From: Paenibacillus oryzisoli | Lineage (GTDB): Bacteria; Bacillota; Bacilli; Paenibacillales; NBRC-103111 | Direction: 5' to 3' | Length of the DNA stretch: 64,000 nucleotides | Assembly (NCBI RefSeq): GCF_001653565.1 | Contig: NZ_LYPB01000076.1 | Coordinates: 235,628-299,627 of the forward strand | Shown: in pieces, positions 1 to 8,204 of the stretch | How the letters are laid out: every line of letters starts with the position of its first letter | Position numbering within the stretch: position 1 is the first letter of the stretch | Made by a program: the position numbers and the translations under genes | Notes under the pieces: model-generated | The model's database searches: none | Told to the model about the DNA's origin: nothing | The model's input: the letters and a program-made list of their open reading frames with translations, nothing else

Positions 1-560
1 AGCACTTCGCCATCCATGAGCTTTTGTAAAAGCAATCGTCCCGATACCCCAAACACATCCGACATAAAACTCGATAGCTTGATGTTGGCATCTTGAAGCA
101 TCTTGTGGATGCGATTCTTTTCTGCCGTTATAGCTTGAACAAGCTTTACACGATACCGAGTCCAGTCACGTAAATCTCGCATATGCTCAGGTAATACGAC
201 ACTTGGTTCAATAAGACCGCAGCGGTGAAGTTGAGCAATCCAGTGGGCATCTTTCTTATCCGTCTTACGTCCAGGTATGTTTTTTATTCTTCGAGCATTA
301 GCTAAAACCAAGTTGCACGTCGACTCTAAAACATTCCAAACTGGTTTCCAAAGCACACCTGTACTTTCCATCGCAACTTCTTGGCATCCATGTTCTAGTA
401 ACCAATCTTGAAGTTGAAGAAGCTCTTTAGTCGTTGTTCCAAATGTCTGAATCAGCGATTTTGGCTTTGCTTCTACATCACCTGTAAGTATACAAGCAAC
501 TACCGTTTTTTGATGAACATCCAAGCCTGCGCAACACTCACGTATGGCATCCAAACTCAT
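1..560 (-). CDS. IS110-family transposase (DEDD recombinase), 5' part, cut by the window edge
   Basis: The reverse strand encodes about 186 residues from an ATG at 560 and runs off the left edge, so only the N-terminal DEDD (RuvC-like) domain is visible. The expected acidic residues are present: Asp in AGLDVHQKT, Glu in VAMESTG, and two Asp in GRKTDKKDAH. The C-terminal serine-containing domain would lie beyond position 1. An in-frame ATG at 572 is an alternative start; neither has a strong ribosome binding site. IS110 enzymes insert and excise their element using a structured RNA made from the element's non-coding end; here that end is to the right of the gene. Whether the copy is intact cannot be judged from this window. 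Confidence 0.9.
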   Translation of the reverse strand, partial: MSLDAIRECCAGLDVHQKTVVACILTGDVEAKPKSLIQTFGTTTKELLQLQDWLLEHGCQEVAMESTGVLWKPVWNVLESTCNLVLANARRIKNIPGRKTDKKDAHWIAQLHRCGLIEPSVVLPEHMRDLRDWTRYRVKLVQAITAEKNRIHKMLQDANIKLSSFMSDVFGVSGRLLLQKLMDGEV

Positions 561-830
561 TCCCGCTTTCATAGAAATTAACAAATCTTGCCCCCGTAGA
601 ATTGTAATTTTATACACGCACATGGGAGTGCAATTGGCGGTGCTCGAGGGCGGCAATAGAACGGTTTCTCCAACAGGGTCAAGCCCCAATAAATCCTCGT
701 CCATTGATTTGTTATCTTTCATTTTTAACGGTTTTAAAGAAATTGAAACTCAGTTCAGTAAACCACATTATTTTCATTCTTGGGGGTGACGTCGGTAGTC
801 GTCATGGGCGTTTCTCCATCTATTTGAAAC
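561..830 (-). ncRNA. IS110 left-end non-coding region, candidate bridge RNA
   Basis: In IS110-group elements the stretch between the element end and the recombinase start encodes the bridge RNA whose loops pair with donor and target DNA. This roughly 270-bp stretch sits in that place and has no credible gene. On the transposon strand it contains short GC-rich self-complementary runs (for example GGGGCTTGACCC, and CCGCCCTCGAG with CACCGCC) in an otherwise AT-rich background. The exact outer end of the element, the transcript limits and the guide loops are not determined; the assignment is by family position only. Confidence 0.4.
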
Positions 831-840
831 GGATTTCTTA

Positions 841-1143
841 AAATTGAAAGATTAACTGTAGTTCTTGAAGTTATATTCCGTCCATTTGCTCGATTTTTGA
901 AATTATATACAAATTAAATGTATTATTTCCATTAAATCGCGAAAATACCTCAGATTCGAGCAATTTAGCTGTAGTTTATACATCTAAATACGAATCGGCA
1001 GTCACCTTACGATTGCAAGCCACAAACTAACCTCAACCAGCTACAATTCTACGCCGTATCCTAGTTTCCTTTTCTCAGGTTTGTCTTTTGGGACAGCCGA
1101 CTGGAATTTGACTTCCACGAACTTGCTTTTTAATTCAAGAAGC
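841..1143. other. Gene-free AT-rich spacer with inverted repeats
   Basis: No gene is visible. Two copies of CTGTAGTT (at about 856 and 971) flank a long inverted repeat with arms TTGCTCGA (886-893) and TCGAGCAA (956-963). The same AACTGTAGTT-type words recur in the spacer at 14690-14925, which suggests a dispersed palindromic intergenic element. Confidence 0.4.
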
Positions 1144-1281
1144 AGTGGATGGATCAGAAGAAGGCTTAGTTAAAATTTGATGCTTAAGTACATATTTTTT
1201 AAATGTTCAAGGTCGAAGCAAGATTTATAATAGAGGCAAGCTGTTAGTGAAAACGGTTACTATAAACAGAATCAAGGGAGG
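1144..1281 (+). promoter_or_regulatory. Promoter and operator, copy A of a 138-bp duplicated segment
   Basis: This segment aligns without gaps to 2541-2678. It carries a -10 TATAAT at 1226-1231 with a poor -35, and just downstream a LacI/CcpA-type operator, GTGAAAACGGTTACTAT, at 1247-1263, placed where a bound repressor would block early transcription. It ends in a ribosome binding site AAGGGAGG. That site is followed not by the ThuA gene but by a 10-codon GTG reading frame (1292-1324), either a leader peptide or the stub of a lost first gene. The ThuA gene has its own ribosome binding site. Confidence 0.65.
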
Positions 1282-1364
1282 CAACGCGTCGGTGGATCAA
1301 TCGCTCGCAAGCGTCGTTGGGTGAAAATTAGCGAAGTCTAAGATATAGGGAGGAGCGGTTTACA

Positions 1365-1997
1365 ATGAGTCAGAAACAAGCTTTAATTGTATGGGGTGGC
1401 TGGGAGGGTCATCAACCCGAGGAGGTTGCGGGTATTTTTACAGGTTTGCTGCGGGAAGAGAATTATGCTGTGGAAGTTTCTAATACATTGGACAGCTTCC
1501 GTGATAAGGAACGCTTGGCTAATGTTGATTTGATCGTACCCGTGTGGACGATGGGTAAAATCGAGAATGAACAATTGTATCCATTGATAAACGCAGTTAA
1601 AGTAGGCGGCACAGGCATTGCAGGCTGTCACGGCGGCATGGGGGATTCATTCCGTAACGAAGTGGAGTATCAATATATGGTTGGCGGCCAATGGGTGGCT
1701 CATCCAGGAAATGGTGGCGTAACGTATAAGGTTCGTTTCAAGGATAGTGAGCAGCCCTTGACTGCGGGCATCGGTGATTTTGTGGTCGTTTCGGAAAAAT
1801 ATTATATGCATGTCGATCCAGCGATTAACGTGCATGCGGTGACAGACTTCGATGACGTTGAGATGCCCGTTGTGTGGACGAAAACATACGGCGCAGGCAA
1901 AGTGTACTATAACTCACTGGGTCATCAAGCTAACATTGTGCGTATGCCGGAAACATTGGAATTAATGCGACGCGGGTTGCTATGGGCAACGCGCTAA
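1365..1997 (+). CDS. ThuA-like domain protein
   Basis: A 210-residue cytoplasmic protein of the ThuA (trehalose utilisation) family, which has a class-I glutamine-amidotransferase-like fold but usually no proven catalytic triad. The N-terminus (ALIVWGGWEGHQPEEVAG) and the GIAGCHGGMGDSF loop are typical. The length of about 210 residues fits a single ThuA domain. The start is ATG 1365 behind GGGAGGAG. Members are usually encoded next to Gfo/Idh/MocA oxidoreductases, and here a broken one follows directly. Their biochemical role is unsettled; they are thought to act on sugars or keto-sugars made by the oxidoreductase. It is likely controlled by the LacI-type operator upstream. Confidence 0.85.
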   Translation: MSQKQALIVWGGWEGHQPEEVAGIFTGLLREENYAVEVSNTLDSFRDKERLANVDLIVPVWTMGKIENEQLYPLINAVKVGGTGIAGCHGGMGDSFRNEVEYQYMVGGQWVAHPGNGGVTYKVRFKDSEQPLTAGIGDFVVVSEKYYMHVDPAINVHAVTDFDDVEMPVVWTKTYGAGKVYYNSLGHQANIVRMPETLELMRRGLLWATR

Positions 1998-2018
1998 TCG
2001 TAAGGGGGAAGTAAGAAG

Positions 2019-2458
2019 ATGAACAAAATGAAGGTTGGTATTATTGGCTGTGGGAATATTAGTGCAGCTTATATGAAAAACATTCCTGGATATGCGCATC
2101 TTGAGCTTTACGCTTGTGCGGATATTCTATTGAAATCTATGGCAGCCACGGATCCTTACGTGTACCTGACCCGAATACGTTCGGCGATCAGGTGATGATT
2201 CGCAAAAACGGTTCCGATTGGGAACCGATTCCGCTTTCACACGGCTACAAAGACCCAAACCGTGGACTAGGAGTTGCGGCTATGGCGCAGGCGCTCATCA
2301 CAGGAGACAGCTCCGCACACCGTGCTAATGGTGAGTTAGCTTACCACGTGCTTGAGGCGATGCATGGTTTCCATGATGCTTCAGAAGCGGGGCGGCATTA
2401 TGTAACGAAGAGCAGCTGTGAGAAGCCAGCTGCGTTGAATCCACAAACGGTGTTATAA
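2019..2458 (+). pseudogene. Gfo/Idh/MocA oxidoreductase broken by an internal deletion
   Basis: The first 36 codons read as the N-terminus of a Gfo/Idh/MocA NAD(P)-dependent sugar oxidoreductase (KVGIIGCGNISAAYMKN, then LELYACADI). The C-terminal portion resumes in another frame with YSIEIYGSHGSLRVPDP and ends ALNPQTVL. Compared with the usual 340-390 residues, more than 200 are missing, including the EKP motif and the catalytic Lys/His region. The junction lies near 2125-2133, where the word GGATAT occurs both shortly before and at the breakpoint, consistent with deletion between microhomologies. The original start (ATG 2019) keeps its ribosome binding site AAGGGGGAAG. The product cannot be functional. 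Confidence 0.85.
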
Positions 2459-2474
2459 ACAACAATAAGCGATT

Positions 2475-2509
2475 GACTGTCAGAATGATCATTCTGATGG
2501 TCTTTTTTC
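2475..2509 (+). terminator. Rho-independent terminator
   Basis: Hairpin with arms GACTGTCAGAAT and ATTCTGATGGTC (two wobble pairs), loop GATC, followed by a run of six T. It closes the ThuA/Gfo transcript before promoter copy B. Confidence 0.85.
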
Positions 2510-2540
2510 ACCTATGGAAGCAAACAATTATTAAGATGGA

Positions 2541-2678
2541 AGTGGATGAGTCAGGGAGCAGCGTATTGAAAATTTGATGTTTTAGTACATATTTTTTAAA
2601 TGATCAGGGTCGAAGCAAGATTTATAATAGAGGTAGGCTGCTTGTGAAAGCGGTTACTATAAACTGAATCAAGGGAGG
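2541..2678 (+). promoter_or_regulatory. Promoter and operator, copy B of the 138-bp duplicated segment
   Basis: This is a gapless near-copy of 1144-1281. It has -10 TATAAT at 2623-2628 and operator GTGAAAGCGGTTACTAT at 2644-2660, a strong match to the catabolite-responsive/LacI consensus. It ends in AAGGGAGG, which serves the gene starting at 2691. The two promoters should therefore respond to the same repressor and signal. Confidence 0.7.
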
Positions 2679-2690
2679 GATCGAGTTAAC

Positions 2691-4592
2691 ATGAGTAAAT
2701 GCTTTCCCAAGAATGTTGCACCGGTTATCGATGTTTTTCCAGATCTATGTGGTGTGCCTTATCGGTATGGATCAATTCGCAATAAAATGGAGCTGCTTGC
2801 CCAACTCGGCTATAAACGTGTTTACCTTGTGATCTCCTTGCCCGGTTATCCAATGTACAGCAATCCGTGGCTGAGCGTGATGAATCCAGACAATCAAGCG
2901 GGTAATTACAGCATAGAATCTATTCTATCTGTAGGAGATCCTGTATTTGAACATATATTCGAAGCGCATCGAGTAGGCATGGAGGCCTTTGCTGTTATGA
3001 AACCTTATGAAGGCGGAGGCGGCTATACGATTCCTCATGGAAGGCAAGGTTTGTTCAAGGGCCGTTCCCTTTCTTGCATCGGGGGAGAACGCATAGGACT
3101 GGACTCATTTCTGCCTGACCATGGCAACATGAGAGTGATGCGGAAACCTATTCCGAATTATGAGCAATTGATTGCTCAGCCGATTACGCGTCTAACGCTT
3201 AGCTTCTGTTTGGATCAAGTTGAGGAAAGAATCGGCTATGATCGGTCGGATGTATTTGCCTCTAAACCGGACGCTAGCCTGATTGATCATCCGATGAAGG
3301 GAATTCAATTGTGGACGAGTGTCGATAATGGCGCTTATCAGCTCTATGAAGGAAGCTTGGAAATACGTGAGGAGCTGGTTGTTAAGCCTCTATTTGATGC
3401 AAACGGATTGCCCTTGTTTGATGAACCGAAGCGATGTCGGGAAGTGCACATTATCTCGCTGAATATTCCTCCGGATGCTGGCTATCTTGCAATAACGATG
3501 GAAATGGAGCAGGAGCAGGTCGTGATGATTCCGTATTCCATGATTCGTGTATATGGCGATATGGGCGAGATTCCGGTGACCTGTACACCTTATGTACGAA
3601 ACGAAGCTGTAACTAATATTACAGACAGTGATGCTGAGGATCCGTTCCAACCATTCGCACCTGGAACGGATAAATGGTTTGATCCTACGTATCCTATCAA
3701 AGAGGATGCTGGTTCTGGCAGTAATAACGGAGCTAAGTCTATTTTTAAACGCAATGGGTTTGAATTTGAATGGTATGGAGCAGGTATCTGGGGCAATGGC
3801 TGGATGGGAGGCACCTGCTATGGAATTGCACGGGGAAAGATGACATATATGAAAGGCACCCATTGCGAAGCCTATCCAGAAGTGCGGGAATATTGGTTGG
3901 ATGTCGTGAAAAAATTGATAGCGGTTGGTATCGATGGTGTGGATTTTCGGTTACAGAATCACTCGGGTATGGTTAGTGATTATGTAAACTACGGCTACAA
4001 TTCACCGATTGTTGAAGCTTATCGAAAAGAATACGGCATAGATATCCTGACGGAACCAGCAGATCCGATCAATGTGATGAGGATCCGAGGGGGATTTTAT
4101 CTGCAATTTGTCACTGAAGCTGCGCATGTGCTGCATGAGCATCACAAAATGGTTCAGATTCATCTCCACGATTGCTATGAAAACCCGCGATTATCCAGTT
4201 CATTTGGTGAACTGGGGTTTTGGGCAATGCCGAAGGTTCTTCCAGATTGGGAGAAATTGATCGAGCTTGCCGATGAGATTACAATCAAAGATTACAATTG
4301 GGGCACTTATCGAAACTCATTGTCTACACAGATTAAGGACCGGGCAGCGTCATTGCACAAACCTCTGTGGGTTCATTGCTATATCGCACAGGGAGATGAT
4401 TTGCGGGCGGAATTCGTCGAGGGTGTTGAGAAGGATGACAGAGTGACTGGCGTGTTATTGTATGAAATTGGACATAATCCTTATGCCTATAACCCATGGT
4501 TGGGTATGATCGAAGTGCGTTCTGATGGAGTGGCAGTGTTTAATAAAGAGGTTGTAGATAGGGTTGTTGCGCTTTTTGGCAAGAGCAGTTGA
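2691..4592 (+). CDS. Uncharacterised TIM-barrel protein, glycoside-hydrolase-like
   Basis: A 633-residue protein without signal peptide. The C-terminal half reads like a glycoside-hydrolase-type (beta/alpha)8 barrel: GIDGVDFRLQNHSGM, MVQIHLHDCYENP, DEITIKDYNWGTYR and HKPLWVHCYIAQGDD look like successive strand ends carrying polar residues. An inserted region at about 180-300 looks like a beta domain. I cannot assign a numbered GH family. Its position before an FGGY kinase and an aldolase suggests that it releases or remodels the sugar those enzymes consume, inside the cell. The start is ATG 2691 behind AAGGGAGG at the end of promoter copy B; the product could also be a non-catalytic sugar-binding relative. 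Confidence 0.6.
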   Translation: MSKCFPKNVAPVIDVFPDLCGVPYRYGSIRNKMELLAQLGYKRVYLVISLPGYPMYSNPWLSVMNPDNQAGNYSIESILSVGDPVFEHIFEAHRVGMEAFAVMKPYEGGGGYTIPHGRQGLFKGRSLSCIGGERIGLDSFLPDHGNMRVMRKPIPNYEQLIAQPITRLTLSFCLDQVEERIGYDRSDVFASKPDASLIDHPMKGIQLWTSVDNGAYQLYEGSLEIREELVVKPLFDANGLPLFDEPKRCREVHIISLNIPPDAGYLAITMEMEQEQVVMIPYSMIRVYGDMGEIPVTCTPYVRNEAVTNITDSDAEDPFQPFAPGTDKWFDPTYPIKEDAGSGSNNGAKSIFKRNGFEFEWYGAGIWGNGWMGGTCYGIARGKMTYMKGTHCEAYPEVREYWLDVVKKLIAVGIDGVDFRLQNHSGMVSDYVNYGYNSPIVEAYRKEYGIDILTEPADPINVMRIRGGFYLQFVTEAAHVLHEHHKMVQIHLHDCYENPRLSSSFGELGFWAMPKVLPDWEKLIELADEITIKDYNWGTYRNSLSTQIKDRAASLHKPLWVHCYIAQGDDLRAEFVEGVEKDDRVTGVLLYEIGHNPYAYNPWLGMIEVRSDGVAVFNKEVVDRVVALFGKSS

Positions 4593-4661
4593 AATACATT
4601 GTTTAATTCATGAAAGGTACCTGCATGATGTAAATGAAGATTTTTTGTGGAGGAATCTTGG

Positions 4662-6164
4662 ATGCGATATATTGCGATTGACGTGGGAAGTACATTTCTT
4701 AAAGCGGGTCAGCTCGATGTTCAGAATCTTGCGATTACGCATATGGAATCAATTCGTATGCCCGAACCGCTTCCCAATGAAAATCCACTGCGTAAGGAAT
4801 GGAATGCGATCCAACTGCTTGAACTGATGAAAGGGTTGATCGATCGCCAATTGGCCAGTTGTCCAGGATGTAAGGGGATATGGATTACGACGCAAATGCA
4901 TGGATTTATTATAACCGATGAGTATGGCGTAGCTGATACCCCTTATATTAGCTGGCAGGACGAGCGTGGCTTAGAGTACGCTGATAAGCTTGGCACAAGC
5001 TATTTCTCCGCACTGATGGATCGGGTAGGGGAGAAAGCTTGGAGACGGACCGGACTATGGGAGAAGCCCGGAGTGGCTGCGGTTGGTTTATTTCATATGC
5101 TGCAGCAAGCGGATTTGGGGCTGGAGATTAAGCGGGAGAGGCAGGGTAAAGCATGTGCTGCCTCCATGAATGATATACAAACATTAGACTCTAAACGACT
5201 GTGCACTCTAGGCGGCTATTTAATTCAAAGCTTGACGGGGAGTCATGTTTGTCATATCACGAATGCAGCGCCTACCGGACTTGTTGATGTTCGGGCAGGA
5301 AAATGGGATAAAGATATCGTTAGCGCTGTCGGTTGCCAAGCGCTGCAATTCCCTCGGATTGTGGTTGGTATTGATAGTGTGGGTCATTATCATAGCCGGT
5401 GGGGAGGGGTTCCAGTGTATCCCGACATTGGCGATCATCAGGCATCTGTACTAGGGAGTCTAGCTGATGCGAAGAACGAGGCCATCGTCAACATGGGAAC
5501 AGCTGGCTGGATCTCGCGAGTGTCGGATGCCTATCGGATCGGTGAGTGGGAGTTGCGGCCTTATTTTGAAGGTCGCTATTTACCTACAATTACGAAGCTG
5601 CCTGGTGGTCGGAATATGGCAGTACTCGTTCGTTTTATTGCCGATGTGGGACAATCGATCTATGGGATAACATTAACAGAAGATACGCTGTGGGAGCGGC
5701 TATTAGCAGAAGCAGACAGTTTTTCGCAAAAGTTCTTAGCTGGGGAAAGGCAAGCAGGTAAAGGACAGCTACATGTACATGTTGGATTTTACGGAGGACA
5801 AACAGGTACTGACAGCGGAGCGATTGACTGTATTAATGGCGATAATTTGCAAGTTGGCGGCCTGTTTGCCGCTGCAATGGAAGAAATCGCCGCGATTTAT
5901 GAGCGTAATCTGTATGTACTGGCAACAGCTGGCGAAGCGATCAGGCGAATCACTTTTTCTGGCGGGGTGATGATGAAAAACGCTTTTTTGCGGGATGCGA
6001 TTGCGAAGGCTGTCGGAATTGAAGCCGTCATGGCTCCCGAACGTGACGAAGTTTTTCTCGGCTTACTGCGACTAGCGCTAGTAAGCGAAGGCTTGTACGC
6101 CAGCGTGGAAGAAACGCGAGAAGTATTGCTGCAGAAATTACATGCCAATAATAAGGGGGCGTGA
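4662..6164 (+). CDS. FGGY-family carbohydrate kinase
   Basis: A 500-residue ATP-dependent sugar kinase of the xylulokinase/rhamnulokinase superfamily. The N-terminal phosphate loop (IAIDVGSTFLKAGQLD), the catalytic-Asp segment (DIGDHQASVLGS) and the C-terminal ATP-binding motif (FSGGVMMKNAFLRDA) are all present. ATG 4662 is preferred over the upstream GTG 4647 because GGAGG at 4649-4653 sits 8 bases before it. Its stop is separated from the aldolase start by a single base, so the two are translationally coupled. Together they suggest phosphorylation of a sugar or sugar acid followed by aldol cleavage. The substrate cannot be read from sequence. Confidence 0.88.
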   Translation: MRYIAIDVGSTFLKAGQLDVQNLAITHMESIRMPEPLPNENPLRKEWNAIQLLELMKGLIDRQLASCPGCKGIWITTQMHGFIITDEYGVADTPYISWQDERGLEYADKLGTSYFSALMDRVGEKAWRRTGLWEKPGVAAVGLFHMLQQADLGLEIKRERQGKACAASMNDIQTLDSKRLCTLGGYLIQSLTGSHVCHITNAAPTGLVDVRAGKWDKDIVSAVGCQALQFPRIVVGIDSVGHYHSRWGGVPVYPDIGDHQASVLGSLADAKNEAIVNMGTAGWISRVSDAYRIGEWELRPYFEGRYLPTITKLPGGRNMAVLVRFIADVGQSIYGITLTEDTLWERLLAEADSFSQKFLAGERQAGKGQLHVHVGFYGGQTGTDSGAIDCINGDNLQVGGLFAAAMEEIAAIYERNLYVLATAGEAIRRITFSGGVMMKNAFLRDAIAKAVGIEAVMAPERDEVFLGLLRLALVSEGLYASVEETREVLLQKLHANNKGA

Positions 6165-6165
6165 C

Positions 6166-6957
6166 ATGAGCGTTTTAAAAGACAGACTGAAGTCCGGCGA
6201 GCTTGTGATTGGAACGATGGCGGTGGAATTTAATACACCGAATCTTCCACGCATGCTCCAGGTCAGCGGCTTCGAATATGTGATTGTGGATTGTGAACAT
6301 GGTTACTTCGATTATACGTCTGTGGCTAATATGATTGCCGTTGCCAAGGGGTGGGGAATGTCAGTGATCGTACGAATTCCGGATACGACTCGGACCTGTA
6401 TATTGAAATACATGGACATGGGGGCTAGCGGTCTCTTGGTGCCGATGGTATCGGGACCGGAGGACATGCAACGGGTTGTGGAGTACGCCAAATACAGGCC
6501 GATAGGGAAAAGGGGCGTAGCCCTGAACCGAACGCATGCCGGCTATGAGGTTCCTGATGCAGAAGCTTACATGAGGCAAGCGAACGAAGATACGATTCTG
6601 CTCGGACAGATAGAGACGGTAGAAGGTTTGGAGCGGATAGATGAGATTTGTGCGGTAACCGGCATCGATGGCATGCTGCTTGGACCTAATGACCTACTTC
6701 AGGATATTGGGGGAGATGGAGATGCGCTGAGTACTGAAGCAGCGAGAGCTCATCTCAACGGAGCTATAAGCAAACTCGGGAAAGCTGCTCATCGGCATGC
6801 GATTTGGTCGGGTATTATATCATCGGACCAGTCGCATCTGAAGACAAGTGTTGAGCACGGCATGCAGCTGCTGAGCTGGAGCAGCGACGTTCGTCTGATG
6901 ATGGCACAAGCCAGCATTGGTCTGCGACAGTTGGAAGCATTACGACATCTGCATTAA
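6166..6957 (+). CDS. HpcH/HpaI-family class II aldolase
   Basis: A 263-residue pyruvate-dependent, metal-dependent aldolase of the HpcH/HpaI (phosphoenolpyruvate/pyruvate) family. The conserved landmarks are VDCEHGYFD (catalytic His), VIVRIPDT (Arg), GQIETVEG (metal-binding Glu) and LGPNDL (metal-binding Asp). The start ATG 6166 follows the kinase stop by one base and uses AAGGGGGCG; an ATG at 6142 inside the kinase gene is not credible. Relatives cleave 2-keto-3-deoxy acids such as 2-keto-3-deoxy-rhamnonate to pyruvate plus an aldehyde. It is probably the last enzyme of the pathway begun by the two preceding genes. Confidence 0.88.
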   Translation: MSVLKDRLKSGELVIGTMAVEFNTPNLPRMLQVSGFEYVIVDCEHGYFDYTSVANMIAVAKGWGMSVIVRIPDTTRTCILKYMDMGASGLLVPMVSGPEDMQRVVEYAKYRPIGKRGVALNRTHAGYEVPDAEAYMRQANEDTILLGQIETVEGLERIDEICAVTGIDGMLLGPNDLLQDIGGDGDALSTEAARAHLNGAISKLGKAAHRHAIWSGIISSDQSHLKTSVEHGMQLLSWSSDVRLMMAQASIGLRQLEALRHLH

Positions 6958-7109
6958 GCAGTGCTTGAGATGAGGAATGCTTAACTCGGAAAGATTTAAT
7001 TGAATTGCACCGCACCATTCCGGCCGGTAATATCTCGCAAAAGTGGCATTTACATTGAAAAAGAGGTATATTGGCAGGAATGTCCTTCATAAATGGAGGT
7101 TGATGTGGC

Positions 7110-7922
7110 GTGATTGTGATGGTTGGTATCCTAGTAGCCCTAATAGTGCTCCTAGCACTATTTATTATATATAGCACTCTGTGGGTGAAATATTCCTTTA
7201 CTCAATTAGGTGATCCAGTGAAAGAGAATGTTACTCTTGTACAAATTTCTGATTTGCATGGACAAACCCGTTTCATCAATGGTTCTTTGAGTACTTTGGT
7301 GAATAACGTGAACCCTGATTTTGTAATGATTACAGGTGATTTGGCGTCTACCAAAGAGCAACTGGACCAAGTTTTGATGGAAATTCGTCAGATCAAGTGC
7401 GAGCGATTATTATTTGTTCCAGGTAATCATGAACGTTATGGGGTCGTGCAGTCCCGTCTCCAATTATGTTCGGACCAAGACTACGAGGAGATTCTGCGTA
7501 CGATTCAAGACGCGAATATTACGGTGTTATCTAACCGTGATTTCCCTGTTGAGATTGGAGATAAGAAGTGGTTGATCTATGGATTTGATAACTCCTTATA
7601 TGGTAAAGAGAAGCTACATATATCAGCTGAAAAGCTCCAAAATTATGACGTCATCATCATGCTAGCTCATTCACCGAGTATAATTGAAACATCACTTCAT
7701 CAGCACATTCCCTATGACTTATTGCTCGTAGGACACACGCATGGGGGGCAAATTAGGTTATTGGGTCGAACGATTGGCGCATATAAAAACTATCATGTCG
7801 GGCTTAAACGTATCGATAAGCGAAAGCATTTCTATATTAATCGAGGGCTCGGAACCTCGCGGTTGTTACCGATACGCTTGGCTTGTTCGCCAGAGATTGC
7901 TGTATTCAAGATTGGTTTGTAG
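7110..7922 (+). CDS. Membrane-anchored metallophosphoesterase (YkuE-like)
   Basis: A 270-residue calcineurin-type phosphoesterase with one N-terminal membrane segment (about residues 3-23). All metal-binding motifs are intact: ISDLHG, ITGDL, PGNHERYG, LAHSP and GHTHGGQ. The start is GTG 7110, with GGAGGT 9 bases upstream; no in-frame ATG is better placed. Members act on phosphodiesters or lipid-linked phosphates at the membrane surface (YkuE of Bacillus subtilis is the closest named type). It stands alone between the aldolase and a terminator. Natural substrate unknown. Confidence 0.85.
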   Translation: MIVMVGILVALIVLLALFIIYSTLWVKYSFTQLGDPVKENVTLVQISDLHGQTRFINGSLSTLVNNVNPDFVMITGDLASTKEQLDQVLMEIRQIKCERLLFVPGNHERYGVVQSRLQLCSDQDYEEILRTIQDANITVLSNRDFPVEIGDKKWLIYGFDNSLYGKEKLHISAEKLQNYDVIIMLAHSPSIIETSLHQHIPYDLLLVGHTHGGQIRLLGRTIGAYKNYHVGLKRIDKRKHFYINRGLGTSRLLPIRLACSPEIAVFKIGL

Positions 7923-7938
7923 ACTTGAGATGAGATAA

Positions 7939-7971
7939 GGCTGCTGCGGAAATTCGCGGTGGTCTTTTTTT
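7939..7971 (+). terminator. Rho-independent terminator
   Basis: Hairpin of GGCTGCTGCG against CGCGGTGGTC (with wobble pairs) followed by seven T, directly after the phosphoesterase. Confidence 0.7.
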
Positions 7972-7972
7972 G

Positions 7973-8146
7973 GTGAAAAAAGGAAATAAATACGGGTATG
8001 CAGAAGCGCTAGCTGCGGCTAAGAGGCCAGTCATCTTATTTGATCAACCGTACAATCAGAGTCTTGCAAATGAGTTTATGTACCGAGCTTCGAATTGGTT
8101 GGAAGTCAAGAACCAGATCGATTATCTAGCTTCAATGAATTTGTAA
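7973..8146 (+). pseudogene. C-terminal remnant, possibly of a HAD-type 5'-nucleotidase
   Basis: A 57-codon reading frame ends in KRPVILFDQPYNQ, ASNWLEV and a final IDYL, which resembles the last strand and helix of 5'(3')-deoxyribonucleotidase/YqfW-like HAD proteins. Nothing upstream provides the catalytic DxD motif, and the frame begins inside the terminator of the preceding gene. It is therefore best read as a gene remnant. Identification rests on recall of the family's C-terminus, so it is tentative. Confidence 0.4.
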
Positions 8147-8204
8147 ATAGATACACCAAACAATGTTCTTGTCACTAAACAATGAACGTTATTTATATGC
8201 TTGA

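Noticed and set aside
544..789. 81-codon frame opposite the IS110 left end
   Set aside because: Overlaps the transposase start antisense, has no ribosome binding site and resembles no family.
3390..3863. 157-codon reverse frame within the barrel gene
   Set aside because: Antisense to well-supported coding sequence, no start signals.
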